Shown: positions 40,982 to 50,396, counted from the first letter of the stretch. The stretch is 64,000 nucleotides of DNA from Methylomarinum sp. Ch1-1 (GCF_030717995.2 NZ_CP157742.1:1-64000), one strand, 5' to 3'. The notes: a model not told the origin generated them from the letters alone. Translations and numbers: made by a program.

Positions 40982-41278
40982 GGGCATTTCTGAAATACGG
41001 CTCAATCCAGACCATGAGATTTTTACAGATCCCGGTTACAGCATGATTACCGGATAACTTTTTGAGGAAACTCTATTGTAGTCATTAAAGCCTATGGCTC
41101 AATGGTCTGTATTGGGTCGGTAGCTGTGATTCGTGCTACAAAGAAACGGTGATCCGGTACGTCGGCTTTCAGAGGAGCGAAGTGTCAGCAAAGGCCGATG
41201 GGGGCATCGCATTTCCGGTTAGTATAAAGCAGTTCAGCCCTGCCGCCGGATGTTTTCGACAGATTCAAATGGCGGCTG
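40982..41278. other. Intergenic stretch, junction debris
   Basis: About 300 bp with no intact gene, between the IS3 remnant and the DUF3147 fragment. No repeat pair or promoter is recognised. Confidence 0.4.
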
Positions 41279-41476
41279 GTGACACGACTGCTTGTTCTAC
41301 CCCTTCCTTTGGTGTCAGTGTTAGCGATGCTTTGGCTCTATATCGATACAAAGGATGTAAGCAAGGTTGGCTCTCTGGCATCAAACGTATTTTGGCTAGT
41401 GCTCCCATCATTGGCTTTATTTCTGGTACTGCCACATTTGTTGAAGTATGGATTGAATTTTTATATTAGCCTTGGC

Positions 41477-41484
41477 CTTTCAAT
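41477..41484. repeat. IS target site duplication, left (CTTTCAAT)
   Basis: An exact 8 bp match to 43042-43049. Confidence 0.85.
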
Positions 41485-43041
41485 CTGAAGTTTCCCAATT
41501 TTTTGAGGGCAAGAATATCAGATAATGCTAATATTCAGCTTAAACATTAGCTGACTCTAATATTGATTGTTAGGCTATGGCGAATCTCATTAAAAACAAT
41601 AGCTTATGGGTGAATGAGGTCGCCTTTTGTAGTATAATATTGGTTTCTAAATCATTGATTACACAAACAAAAGGGCCTCATTCATGTTCATTTTACGCGA
41701 TCTTCTCCGCCCTCTCCAAGCCCATTTTTCCGAGACTGATCTGGGACGGGAGCGAGCTTCTTTGTTTGTCTACACGCTGCTCGCCGTGATTGTTCCGTTT
41801 ACCTCATCGATGTCGTCTAATTTATGGCGGGCCTTGGAGACTTTGTTCGGGATCGAGATTAAGCAAAAGCGGTTCTATACCTTCATGGCTTCGTCGACAC
41901 TGCCCTGGGAAAGGCTTTGGACGACGCTGTGGGATTGATTCCGTCCCCACGACCGATGGCCGCTTATTGATTGGCTTGGACGATTTTATCAACCTCAAAG
42001 TGGGTCAACACATTTTCGGCTGCGCGTCGATTTTCGATCATGCCGCCAAAGCGAATCAAAGCCGTTACCCTGGGCGCAAAATGTGGTGTCGATCGGCTTA
42101 CTGAAGCAGGTCAAAGGTCGTTGGGCCTGTTTGTTTTGGGCTTTCGTTTTACTTACCCCGTCACATGATCGCCGAACAAAAGGAAACCGCCAAAATCAAA
42201 GGCCAGTCGCGCCGTTTCAAAGCAAACTCACGCAAGCGGCGGAATTGCTAATCGCCGTCGCCGGTCACTTTGCTTCGACACCAATGCTGGCGGTCACCGA
42301 CAGCTGGTTTGGGAATCAGGGTTATGGAAGCCGGTGCGCCAAACGGTAGGCGAACGTTTTCACCTGTTATCCCGATTGCGCAGCAACCAGGTGCTCTATG
42401 CGCTCCCCGACGCCCGGTCCGCCGATGCCAAGACACGCGGACGCCCCCGTAAATACGGCCAGCGTCTGGGGACCGTGACCGACCGAGCGCACGCGCTCCG
42501 GCAGCAAACTGCTGCCTATCAGGTTAACCTGTATGGCAAAGTACGCGAAGTACTGGCGGTTGAGAAAACCGTCATGCTGAAGACCTTAAAATGCCCCATC
42601 AAGGTCGTGTGGGTGTTTCGTAAAACCCAGTGGGTCGCCTTGTTTACGACCGATCTCGACTTGTCGATCACCCAGGTCATCGAATATTATGGCGCTCGCT
42701 GGAAGATCGAGTCCGGCTTTAAAGAACTCAAGCAAGACATTGGCAGTCAAAAATGCCAGAGCCGGAATGCCCAGGCCGTGATAAACCACCTGCATTTCTG
42801 TATGATGGCCACCACGGTCACCTGGATGTACGCCGATCGCATCAAAGCGGATCCGCAACGTCGGCACAAGGTCAAGGGGCGGACGAGTTTCGCCTTTTCC
42901 GATGTCCGGCGCCTCATCGCCGAAGCCTCACTGAGTGAAGATTTTGATAGGCTTTGCCATAAACCCACCAATCCCATGAAAAATTCGCTGGTCGCGGTGT
43001 TGTTACGCATGGTGGCTTGAGGCGTTTTTAGGAAACTTCAG
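41485..43041 (+). mobile_element. IS4-superfamily element inserted in DUF3147 gene
   Basis: The element is 1557 bp, with ends CTGAAGTTTCC (41485-41495) and GGAAACTTCAG (43031-43041) and the perfect 8 bp duplication CTTTCAAT. The transposase frame is broken several times, so the copy is dead although its ends are intact. Confidence 0.85.
41684..43020 (+). pseudogene. IS4-superfamily transposase, multiply frameshifted
   Basis: The pieces in order are MFILRDLLRPLQAHF..., LLIGLDDFINLKVGQHIFGC (first Asp), VVSIGLLKQVKGRW..., LLIAVAGHFASTPMLAVTDS (second Asp), then VRQTVGERFHLLSRLRSNQV and VIEYYGARWKIESGFKELKQ (terminal Glu, Y-R-E-K pattern). They lie in different frames with breaks near 41930, 42080, 42150 and 42320. 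A decayed transposase. Confidence 0.85.
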
Positions 43042-43097
43042 CTTTCAATTACAATCACCGTGATCTGCTATTTCCTAATGGTGTCCGCACTAAATTA

Positions 43098-43364
43098 TTA
43101 TGGTGTAAAATTATAAAGCGCTGACGAAGAATTTTTTGAGTAACCTTTCTTGATTTTTTGATTGAGTAACTTCCATTCGGCTTCAAGCGCTTCTTTTTTT
43201 GTATCGAACCAGTTTTCCCGGATCGTGCCGGGTGATCCGATCCGGCCCCATTCACGGATCAAAGCCCAATCGCCGAAGATTGTTTGGGTCACATGCATTG
43301 CGTAAAACCGTTGCATGTTTCTATCGGGATCACGTTTCTCCAGATAGAGCCGATTTATATTCAT
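43098..43364 (-). CDS. WGR-domain protein
   Basis: An 88-residue protein consisting essentially of one WGR domain (RLYLEKRDPDRNMQRFYAMH, LIREWGRIGSPG, FDTKKEALEAEWKLLNQK). WGR domains are nucleic-acid-associated in PARPs and MolR-like proteins; stand-alone bacterial copies have no fixed role. Its start overlaps the stop of the ATPase gene upstream by 4 bp, suggesting co-expression. Its 3' end overlaps the tail of the DUF3147 remnant on the other strand. Confidence 0.82.
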   Translation of the reverse strand: MNINRLYLEKRDPDRNMQRFYAMHVTQTIFGDWALIREWGRIGSPGTIRENWFDTKKEALEAEWKLLNQKIKKGYSKNSSSALYNFTP

Positions 43365-44545
43365 TGGTTATGAACGTTGTTTTTTAATTCTTGCACTAAT
43401 TCAAGCAGACTGATGATGTCGGTTTCTTCTGTCATAGGATAACGGTCTTTTCCGGCATAAACAACAAAACTCCGGTCAGGCTTAATATCCTCAAGGGCAT
43501 GATAAAACCCTTTTTCCGGTTTTGCGGTTAGTCCGCTTTTTATTTCAACAGTCCAGGTTTCGCCGCCGGATAGTTGTAAAACCAAATCAATTTCCGCCCC
43601 TGCTGAGGTACGGTAAAAAGATGCCGCCGTTCTATCGGGTGCGGCTGAAAGTAAGTTTTCAATGACAAAGCCTTCCCAACTGGCCCCAAAGACGGGATGC
43701 CCTGAAAGTTGATTATAATCGGCGAGTCCTAATAAGGCGTGGGTAATACCGCTATCGCGGACAAATATACGCGGTGATTTGACCAGGCGTTTTTTTACAT
43801 TGCTATGAAACGGCGGCAAGCGTCGCACCAGTAAAAGATCAACCAATAAATCAATATAGCTACTGACTGTTGGGGCAGAAATAGACAAACTCCCGGCGAG
43901 GCGGGATGCATTCAAACATTGCCCTTGACTATGGGCCAACATAATCCACAACCGCTCAAGCGTTTCGGCAGGGATACGCGGCCCGAATTGCGGTACATCC
44001 CTTTCCAGATAGGTCCGGATAAAATTGCGCCGATAAGCATAACTATCCTGATCGTTAGCGGCCAGGTAACTATCCGGAAAGCCACCTCTGACCCATAACT
44101 TTTCCGGATCATCGTTACCTTCGGCACTGGTTTCGGAGATATTCAGCGGTCCCATATCAATATATTCAATGCGTCCGGCTAAGGTTTCTCCTGATTGTCG
44201 AAGCAAATCAATGGAAGCCGATCCCAAAATTAAAAACCGGCCCGAGCGTAAGCCTTTCCGGCGACCCCGGTCGATAAGCCCCCGCAACGTTTGGAAAAGC
44301 TCCGGCATACGATGAATCTCATCGAGAATAACGAGTTTCCCTTCATTCTTAGACAGAAACAATACGGGGTCTTTGAGTTTTTCCCGGTCTTCGTAAGCTT
44401 CAAGGTCCAAATAAACCGCTTTCCGGGTATTTGCGATCTCTAAGGCGAGTGTTGTTTTGCCCACTTGTCGGGGTCCGATCAATGCGACCGCTGCCTGCCG
44501 GTTAAGCGCCTGCAATAATTGTTGCTGTTTGTTTCGTGTTATCAT
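43361..44545 (-). CDS. AAA_14/DUF4143 ATPase
   Basis: A 394-residue protein. The N-terminal P-loop ATPase has ALIGPRQVGKTTLALEI (Walker A, about residue 23) and KLVILDEIHRMPELF (Walker B), followed by FLILGSASIDLLRQSGETLA. The C-terminal DUF4143 domain is restriction-endonuclease-like (GASWEGFVIENLL, YRTSAGAEIDLVLQLSGGET, VEIKSGLTAKP). This is a common archaeal/bacterial family of unknown cellular role, often in mobile DNA. The gene is intact and has an AT-rich upstream region at 44546-44590. Confidence 0.88.
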   Translation of the reverse strand: MITRNKQQQLLQALNRQAAVALIGPRQVGKTTLALEIANTRKAVYLDLEAYEDREKLKDPVLFLSKNEGKLVILDEIHRMPELFQTLRGLIDRGRRKGLRSGRFLILGSASIDLLRQSGETLAGRIEYIDMGPLNISETSAEGNDDPEKLWVRGGFPDSYLAANDQDSYAYRRNFIRTYLERDVPQFGPRIPAETLERLWIMLAHSQGQCLNASRLAGSLSISAPTVSSYIDLLVDLLLVRRLPPFHSNVKKRLVKSPRIFVRDSGITHALLGLADYNQLSGHPVFGASWEGFVIENLLSAAPDRTAASFYRTSAGAEIDLVLQLSGGETWTVEIKSGLTAKPEKGFYHALEDIKPDRSFVVYAGKDRYPMTEETDIISLLELVQELKNNVHNQ

Positions 44546-44756
44546 CCTTGCATATTAAAAATATATATTTTAAATTACAAGGATGATGTGCGAATTGTTT
44601 GAAGGAATAAACTACAAAGAGACGTTTGTGGCTTATTGGGGTTAATTAACCAAAAGAACGGTTTGTCCCGGCACTCCTCTGAAACCCTTGATATCATTGG
44701 TCTGCAGACGAAAAATAGATTTCAAGTTGACCGATTGATTTATCTCTGAATTCACA

Positions 44757-45071
44757 ATGGATGACAACGAACTACAAAAAGCCAGAGAAGAGGCGATCGC
44801 AGCCGACAAATGCTTTTCCAAGGGGCGATTGCGGGATGAATTCAGGATGAAACCCAAACCCGACGCCATTCCCATCAAGTTTTATAAAAACGATTATGGA
44901 CGAAAATACGGGGTTTACCGGATAGCCGACTGCGTGCCAATCCGTACCATCCAGCGACGCGAACCGACAGAGAAGCAAAAACGGGCCAGAGAAGCCCTGG
45001 CCCTAACCCGGATATTTCACCAGCCCCAGAAAGCAGCTCCAACATCCAAATTAATTTTGGAAAACCGATAA
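44757..45071 (+). CDS. Hypothetical small basic protein
   Basis: A 104-residue protein, charged and without hydrophobic segments (QKAREEAIAADKCFSKGRLR, FYKNDYGRKYGVYRIADCVP). The last third is Arg/Lys rich. Possible companions are the exonuclease at 46594-47208, which was its neighbour before the IS1380 element inserted. No family is recognised. Confidence 0.5.
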   Translation: MDDNELQKAREEAIAADKCFSKGRLRDEFRMKPKPDAIPIKFYKNDYGRKYGVYRIADCVPIRTIQRREPTEKQKRAREALALTRIFHQPQKAAPTSKLILENR

Positions 45072-45162
45072 TGTTGAGGAATCGATGGATAAAGATGGCA
45101 ATTAATAACTGATTTTCGTTTTTCAGGCGCAACTTCCCCTTACCCCATTGTTTATCAGCGTG

Positions 45163-46591
45163 CCGGGCACAGCACTCTGTTTGTACTAATCAGGGCACAG
45201 GCGCTGACAAACGGATTGAAACAGGGATTGAAACGGATACTGACTGCTGAACAGCAGTCGAATACGACGGGTGTTACGAATGATGACGGCGCCGATTTTA
45301 AACAATTTCAGGCGAATAGTGGCACAAGTGGCTGTCGCCAGTTCGGTGTTTTTGAGGGCGATTCGGCGAATCGCATGGATCAGCGTATAGGCCAAGGTGG
45401 ATAACAGCAAACGAAACTGATTGGGCCACCATAAGCTGCAACTGGTGCGATCGGCAAACAGATCCAATTGTTGTTCTTTAATCCGGTTTTCCATCTCGCC
45501 GCGAGCGCAATAAACTTGTTCATAAAGGCTTTGTGCATCGCCGTCCAGATTGGTCACGACATAGCGCGGGTTGCTTCCCTGGCTCATGTGTTCGGCCTTA
45601 AGAATGACACGGCGTCGGCGTTTCCAGGTGCCGGCTTTATAGTCGAAATCGGTAAAGAGACGCTGTTTCTGCTGTTCGCTTTGGAACTGTTGCCGGGCTT
45701 GTTCAATCCAGGGTTGGCTTAAGCGCGTTAAGCATTTATTTTTGGCCAAACCGACGATGTAGTGAACGCGATGCCGCTCACACCAACTCAGCATTTTATG
45801 GCGACAAAAACCGCCATCGCCGCGAAACGTGATGTCAACGTCCGGCCAAGCCTGACGCAAGCGCCTGACCAACAAAGCCAGAATGGCCCAGCTGTGCTTG
45901 GCGCCATCAATATTGCTGGGACGTAGATAACTGACCAAGCAGTGATGGCCGCAAAAGACATACAACGGCAGGAAGCAATAGTGCCGATAGTAGCCATGAA
46001 AAAAACGTCCGTCCTGTTCGCCATGAACCGGATCATCGGTGGCATCGAAATCCAGGATCAAAGATTTCGGCGCTGTCTCATAAGAGGCGATAAACTGTGT
46101 GAGCAGCTCTTCATGTACCCGCCACATCAACCCCCGGTCCGCTTGCTGTTCGAACCGGCACAAGGTCGATGGACTACTGAGTGTGCGATCCTGCTCGACC
46201 GCTGTCTGCAAGGCAATATCGTTTCTCAACGCGCCATGATCGTTCAAATCCTCATAACCGCAGGCTAGGCCATAAACTCTTTGTCGCAACAAGTCGACAA
46301 GCGAGTGTTGGATTTTGCTAGGGTCTCGGTAATCAGGGATGTGTTTAGCAATCCGTTCAGTTAATCGTAATTGCTGATCAACCGATCTTAACAACAGTAC
46401 GCCGCCATCACTGGTGATAGCGCCTCCGCTGAATTGGGCCTCTATTTTGCGGCGTTTTAAGGGAGGAAATTCTATTTGAGCTGGAGTACAATTTGTCATG
46501 GGCAAGTTGTTGGTTAAATTCAATATAAGCAACTGAATTTTATCAAATATCAACAAACTTGCCCGTTCCTATCATGAAATATCCGGGCTAA
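45163..46591 (-). mobile_element. IS1380-family insertion sequence
   Basis: It contains one intact IS1380-type transposase. The right end reads CCCGGATATTTCATGATAGG on the minus strand. The left end is near GCCGGGCACAGCACT. The inverted repeats are weak and I could not fix a target duplication, so the coordinates are approximate. It has removed the start of the exonuclease gene on the right. Confidence 0.7.
45186..46556 (-). CDS. IS1380-family transposase
   Basis: A 456-residue frame. The natural start is probably the inner ATG of MTNCTPAQIEFPPLKRRKIE (about residue 20). DDE motifs are LILDFDATDDPVHGEQDG (Asp), ITFRGDGGFCRHKMLSWCE (Asp) and YCARGEMENRIKEQQLDLFA (Glu). The gene is intact. The family includes elements that mobilise neighbouring genes, but no passenger is evident here. 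Confidence 0.92.
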   Translation of the reverse strand: MLIFDKIQLLILNLTNNLPMTNCTPAQIEFPPLKRRKIEAQFSGGAITSDGGVLLLRSVDQQLRLTERIAKHIPDYRDPSKIQHSLVDLLRQRVYGLACGYEDLNDHGALRNDIALQTAVEQDRTLSSPSTLCRFEQQADRGLMWRVHEELLTQFIASYETAPKSLILDFDATDDPVHGEQDGRFFHGYYRHYCFLPLYVFCGHHCLVSYLRPSNIDGAKHSWAILALLVRRLRQAWPDVDITFRGDGGFCRHKMLSWCERHRVHYIVGLAKNKCLTRLSQPWIEQARQQFQSEQQKQRLFTDFDYKAGTWKRRRRVILKAEHMSQGSNPRYVVTNLDGDAQSLYEQVYCARGEMENRIKEQQLDLFADRTSCSLWWPNQFRLLLSTLAYTLIHAIRRIALKNTELATATCATIRLKLFKIGAVIIRNTRRIRLLFSSQYPFQSLFQSVCQRLCPD

Positions 46592-46593
46592 AG

Positions 46594-47208
46594 GCGAAAC
46601 TCCGCAGCAACGAAGCGCGGGCCGGCGAAATCGCATGCGCCTGGCTTGACGAAGACCCGCTTTTTCTCGACACGGAAACCACCGGTCTCGGTTATAACGC
46701 CCAGATTATCGAACTGGCCCTGGCGGACGCCGCCGGCCGCATCCACCTCGAAACCCGAATCAAACCGACCGTCCCTATCGAAGATGGAGCCGCCGAAATA
46801 CACGGCATCGATGAAGCCGCCTTGGCATCGGCGCCGGCTTGGCCCGAAATTGCCCATCAGGTCAAAGAGCTGGTCGCTGGTAGGCCTGTCGTGATCTTTA
46901 ATGCCGAATTCGACTCCCGGATAGTATGGCAAACATGCGCGGCCTTCGGCGAAACCACGGACTGGTGGGAGGTGATCGAAACCAGGTGCGCGATGTACCT
47001 TGCGGCCAAGGCCTTCGGCTCCACGAACCGCTACGGTTCAATTTCACTGGCGACCGCGACATCGATAGCCGGCATATCATGGACAGGTTCCGCGCATTCG
47101 GCCACGGCCGACACGTTAGCCACCGTCGACCTGGTGAATTCGATCGCTGAATACCGGCGGGATATCGAACGGCAACTGGGCGAATTGGAGGCACTACAAA
47201 AACGTTGA
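46594..47208 (+). pseudogene. DnaQ-like 3'-5' exonuclease, N-terminally truncated
   Basis: The open frame runs from the IS1380 end: PLFLDTETTGLGYNAQIIEL (Exo I, DxE), VVIFNAEFDSRIVWQ (Exo II, Asp) and HSATADTLATVDLV (Exo III, H-x(4)-D). All catalytic residues of a DEDDh exonuclease are present. There is no start codon with a ribosome site before the first motif, because the IS has replaced the 5' end. It is expressed only if a start inside the IS end is used. Confidence 0.75.
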
Positions 47209-47406
47209 CATCCTAATTGCTAATTTAACTAATAAATATATATATGTTAGTTAAAAATAGAATAATCTGTATTAGCGAGACCCGATCTGACAATTTTTAA
47301 TTTGATCACAATCCCATCGTACCATTTGCTGAGTAGCTGGTTGCGGCCAATACCAGCCTGTCGAGGCGTTTTTTTGAATGGCTGGTTTACATCTGTAATT
47401 GCTCAT
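47209..47406. other. Intergenic stretch with a gene-tail remnant
   Basis: It holds TTTAACTAA...TTAGTTAAA, a palindrome around an AT tract (47222-47256). At 47282-47352 is a sequence about 75% identical to 18095-18166, which looks like the tail of the same lost gene. No intact gene. Confidence 0.45.
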
Positions 47407-47465
47407 TCATAACAGGGAAGATCACCGGGCCGCGTTAGCGGCTCCGGTGCATTGCCAAGTTAGGC
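47407..47465 (-). other. attC-like recombination site 5
   Basis: On the minus strand: GCCTAAC (perfect RYYYAAC), then CACCGG...CCGGTG around a GCCGC/GCGGC stem, ending GTTATGA (two mismatches to GTTRRRY). It is 59 bp long. The TAA stop of the Sel1 gene is inside GCCTAAC, a hallmark of gene cassettes. It shares GGAGCCGCTAACGCGG with 5294-5309, next to attC-like site 2. Confidence 0.55.
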
Positions 47466-49259
47466 ATGCCCATCATACTCAACAGACGGAAAATAAATCT
47501 GTCCCCTTTGTTCACTTCCGGAATCAGCCGAGAGCGGCTTAAGAGTAATTGTGCAGTTTTCAAGATCACTCCGGCTCGGTGGGCCGGCCCACTTGGGCCA
47601 CTTATCGAGTACCGACAGATTGGGCTTGATAACGATCGCTTGGTCTTTAATCTCACCCCGAAAAAAGTAATCCGAATTCATCGCATCAAGCACGGAAATA
47701 GCAGATTCTGCGATGGCAGCCTCATTCTTGAGGCTCAATTCCTTGCCCTCGTGCGTGACCCTGATAACAACTTGCGCCTCTATTCCGTGCTGCTCTATCT
47801 CAATCCCGCTCTGGCTCCGCTCGTGTATGACGCCAACCCAAGCCGACTGGATTTTCGCACATGACTCGGTGGTCTCGCCTTTATATGCCCCGGAAATAGT
47901 CTTATAACCTCTCTGTTTGATCGCTTCCCCGTATAACGAGAGCCGCTTCTCGTATCTGCCTCGGTATTCCTCCACGTTGCTTTTGGTTATTGTTTTGTCC
48001 GGAAGATTAATAGTGGCTCCTGCGTCCACGGCGGGAAGGAAGTGCAACATTTTCTTCACCCAGAGATAACTCATAGCTAATGCCTCTGGAGGATAGGCCA
48101 CAGCTTTCAGAAGCAGTGCTGAGGCCGACGTGCCTTGCGCATCTTCAAATCTCTCTACAGGGAAACCAGCCTTTCGAAATTTGTCAACAGCTAACTTATA
48201 CCACATTGCTGCTTCAGCAACGTTCTGACCTATACCCCATCCTTCGATATACAGACGACCCAACCAAAGTGCTCCATGTGGATTTCCCTGCGATGCAGCC
48301 TTTCGAAACCATTTCTCAGCTTCGGCATAATCTTTGGAGACGCTTTGTCCATTCGCATACATAGCGCCGACTCTCCATTGTGCATCTGAATACTCCTGTT
48401 CAGCAGCTTTCCGATACCATTTCATTGCTTCGGAATAATCCCGTGATACCCTTTGTCCTTGGCCATAATACATTGTTCCAAGCGCTGTCTGAGCAGGCGG
48501 ATATCCCTGCTCAGCAGCTTTGCGGTACCATTTCATTGCTTCGGAATAATCCCGTGATACCCTTTGTCCTTGGCCATACATTGTTCCAAGCGCTGTCTGA
48601 GCAGGCGGATATCCATGCTCAGCAGCTTTGCGGAACCACTTCATCGCCTCCGAATAATCCTCATCCACACCCGAACCACTGTGATACATCCAGCCGAGAA
48701 CAGCCTGTCCTTTTGGGTACCCTTGCTCAGCGGATTTACGGAACCACTTCATCGCCTCCGAATAATCTTTGCTCACGCCGCGGCCTTCCGCATACATTGT
48801 ACCAAGAGCATACTGTCCTCTAGGGTTTCCCTGTTCGGCGGATTTACGGAACCACTTCATCGCCTCCGAATAATCTTTGCTCACGCCGCGGCCTTCCGCA
48901 TACATTGTACCAAGAGCATACTGTCCTCTAGGGTTTCCCTGTTCGGCGGATTTACGGAACCACTTCATCGCCTCCGAATAATCTTTGCTCACGCCGCGGC
49001 CTTCCGCATACATTATACCAAGAGCATACTGTCCTCTAGGGTTTCCCTGTTCGGCCAGAGGTGTCAAAAGGCGGATTGCTTTTGCATAATCTTTGGAGTC
49101 AAAGGCTGATCGTGCCTCCTTTATATCTGCGTCAGAAGTTTTTAAGGTAATGGCCGCTTGTCCCTCTTCCCGGTCTGCGTTCGGTGGTACAGAGGCACAT
49201 GCAGCACTCAACAAAATGAGCAAAAAGACTGCCTTGAACGATAACCTGCTGGTATTCAT
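47460..49259 (-). CDS. Sel1-repeat lipoprotein (cassette-like gene)
   Basis: A 599-residue protein. The lipoprotein signal has lipobox LLSAAC (Cys about residue 21). Eight Sel1 repeats of about 36 residues lie between about 62 and 355 (consensus GQYALGxMYAEGRGVSKDYS, EAMKWFRKSAEQG). A C-terminal domain of about 240 residues is unrecognised. Three repeats are nearly identical at DNA level (48740-49060), suggesting recent expansion. Sel1 proteins are scaffolds in the periplasm or cytoplasm. The stop lies in an attC-like site, and GTTAGGC occurs 28 bp upstream of the ATG, as if the gene were a mobile cassette. Confidence 0.82.
   Translation of the reverse strand: MNTSRLSFKAVFLLILLSAACASVPPNADREEGQAAITLKTSDADIKEARSAFDSKDYAKAIRLLTPLAEQGNPRGQYALGIMYAEGRGVSKDYSEAMKWFRKSAEQGNPRGQYALGTMYAEGRGVSKDYSEAMKWFRKSAEQGNPRGQYALGTMYAEGRGVSKDYSEAMKWFRKSAEQGYPKGQAVLGWMYHSGSGVDEDYSEAMKWFRKAAEHGYPPAQTALGTMYGQGQRVSRDYSEAMKWYRKAAEQGYPPAQTALGTMYYGQGQRVSRDYSEAMKWYRKAAEQEYSDAQWRVGAMYANGQSVSKDYAEAEKWFRKAASQGNPHGALWLGRLYIEGWGIGQNVAEAAMWYKLAVDKFRKAGFPVERFEDAQGTSASALLLKAVAYPPEALAMSYLWVKKMLHFLPAVDAGATINLPDKTITKSNVEEYRGRYEKRLSLYGEAIKQRGYKTISGAYKGETTESCAKIQSAWVGVIHERSQSGIEIEQHGIEAQVVIRVTHEGKELSLKNEAAIAESAISVLDAMNSDYFFRGEIKDQAIVIKPNLSVLDKWPKWAGPPSRSDLENCTITLKPLSADSGSEQRGQIYFPSVEYDGHA
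48734..49058. repeat. Tandem 108 bp repeats inside the Sel1 gene
   Basis: Three units of 108 bp are almost identical, each containing GCCGCGGCCTTCCGCATACA. They code for one Sel1 repeat each. Confidence 0.8.
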
Positions 49260-49286
49260 CGATCTGTGTCCCTATGCGCTACGTGC

Positions 49287-49293
49287 GCCTAAC
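49287..49293 (-). other. Cassette junction-like GTTAGGC box
   Basis: On the minus strand GTTAGGC (perfect GTTRRRY) lies upstream of the Sel1 gene. With the attC-like site at 47407-47465 it would delimit a cassette of about 1.88 kb. I find no paired RYYYAAC box to its right, so it is only a half site. Confidence 0.35.
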
Positions 49294-49508
49294 AAGTAAT
49301 TATATAGTTTTCTGTATATCATCCATGATTACCTCACTCTGGGCAATAAATTCAGCGTATACCATCAAAACGCTAACGGTATATCTTATCGTATTGGATG
49401 ATATAGGGTTTCTTCTTATCTTATCGATTGCCTGCTATTCAACAATAACCAGTCACTCAAACAATTGTGATAAAAGACCGATTTGGGTCGTAACCCGCCC
49501 CGCCCCCC
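49294..49508. other. Intergenic stretch downstream of the rep gene
   Basis: AT-rich, with no supported gene. A plus-strand open frame here has no ribosome site and ends inside the rep gene's 3' region. Confidence 0.4.
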
Positions 49509-50396
49509 TTACCTCAACTTCTTCTTAACATCAGCCAACTCCCGCTTCCTCGCCAGCGCCTGATCAAACGTGTCCCCGGGCTTGGCGAATTCCGCCACCG
49601 ATGTGCCGGTCAAACGCGCGATCACCGCCGCCCTGGTCTCGCCCGGCCTGGCCGCCCGGTCGATTTCCTCTTCGGTCAGTTGCTTCCTCTCCTTCGGCTG
49701 GCCTTTCATGCCGAATTGGAACTGAAAATGGGTCACCGTTCGGCCGGATTTGCGCTGGCCGTATTTAACCCACAGGTTGGAATGCGCGTTGATCTCCTCG
49801 ATGGCCGGATCGATTACCCGCTTCTTCAGATCCCCCAGTCGCTTGTATTTGTCGCCGACCTGGAACTGATTTTTCAGCCACTCGACCTCGATTTCCCGCT
49901 CGCCGACAGAGCTCCATTGCACTAACAATTCGTATAGGCGGATCGAATAGATGCTCTCGAAGCGGGCGACATGCTTGAGCTTGTACTGGGTGAACTCCTT
50001 CGACAGCCTGGACAGGTAGGGAATGATGCCGGAAGCGAAGTTCAGCACCAGCTTGCCCTCCCCCGGTATGTAATCGATGCTGCTGATCCAGCGGGTCTTG
50101 CGTTCGGTGATCTGGGGGTTTTCGGGATCGGGATCGTTGATGACCACGCTGCGGTCGTACAGCTTTTCCGCCGCTTTCTTCAGGTCCCGGTAGGCGTTCG
50201 TGAAGCTGTCCAGGCCGGCCAGGTCGACAATCTCGGCGGCCGAAACTTCGAATTGATACTGCTCTGTCAATTCCTCCCTGGAATCAATCTGGGCGATGCA
50301 CGCCAGCAACACGCGCTGTTCCGACAGGCTCAGCAGATAGCTGGCCTCGACGACTTTGTTGGATTTAACAACGATCAAGGACGCGGGCTTTTCCAA
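49509..50396 (-). CDS. repA: Plasmid replication initiator (Rep_3 / RepB family)
   Basis: A 295-residue protein with two winged-helix domains typical of Rep_3 initiators. The first is VVEASYLLSLSEQRVLLACI ... VSAAEIVDLAGLDSFTNAYR. The second is FTQYKLKHVARFESIYSIRL, YELLVQWSSVG, FQVGDKYKRLGDLKKRVIDP and AIEEINAHSNLWVKYGQ. It would bind the iterons directly upstream (50490-50850) to start replication and repress itself. This is the main evidence for a plasmid replicon. A C-terminal tail of about 65 charged residues exceeds the core family. Confidence 0.92.
   Translation of the reverse strand: MEKPASLIVVKSNKVVEASYLLSLSEQRVLLACIAQIDSREELTEQYQFEVSAAEIVDLAGLDSFTNAYRDLKKAAEKLYDRSVVINDPDPENPQITERKTRWISSIDYIPGEGKLVLNFASGIIPYLSRLSKEFTQYKLKHVARFESIYSIRLYELLVQWSSVGEREIEVEWLKNQFQVGDKYKRLGDLKKRVIDPAIEEINAHSNLWVKYGQRKSGRTVTHFQFQFGMKGQPKERKQLTEEEIDRAARPGETRAAVIARLTGTSVAEFAKPGDTFDQALARKRELADVKKKLR

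Larger units (their letters stand above)
41279..43116 (+). pseudogene. DUF3147-like membrane protein gene split by an IS
   Basis: 41279-41484 encodes PLVSVLAMLWLYIDTKDVSK and FWLVLPSLALFLVLPHLL, the conserved core of the DUF3147 membrane family. Removing the element 41485-43041 and one CTTTCAAT duplicate continues the frame as ISLGLSITITVICYFLMV to a TAA at 43114. The 5' end is also missing: upstream residues do not fit the family and there is no proper start before GTG 41279. It is non-functional. Confidence 0.72.

Noticed and set aside
41149-41469. 106-residue plus-strand frame
   Set aside because: Overlaps the DUF3147 core in another frame; the DUF3147 reading has family motifs and continues across the IS.
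41563-41580. GTTAGGC box resembling an attC end
   Set aside because: It lies inside an IS with intact ends and has no paired RYYYAAC arm.
48380-49109. Plus-strand frames with repeated peptide pattern
   Set aside because: Antisense shadows of the tandem Sel1 repeats, which encode a clear lipoprotein on the minus strand.
49274-49528. 84-residue hydrophobic plus-strand frame
   Set aside because: No ribosome site, runs into the 3' end of the rep gene and resembles random AT-rich translation.
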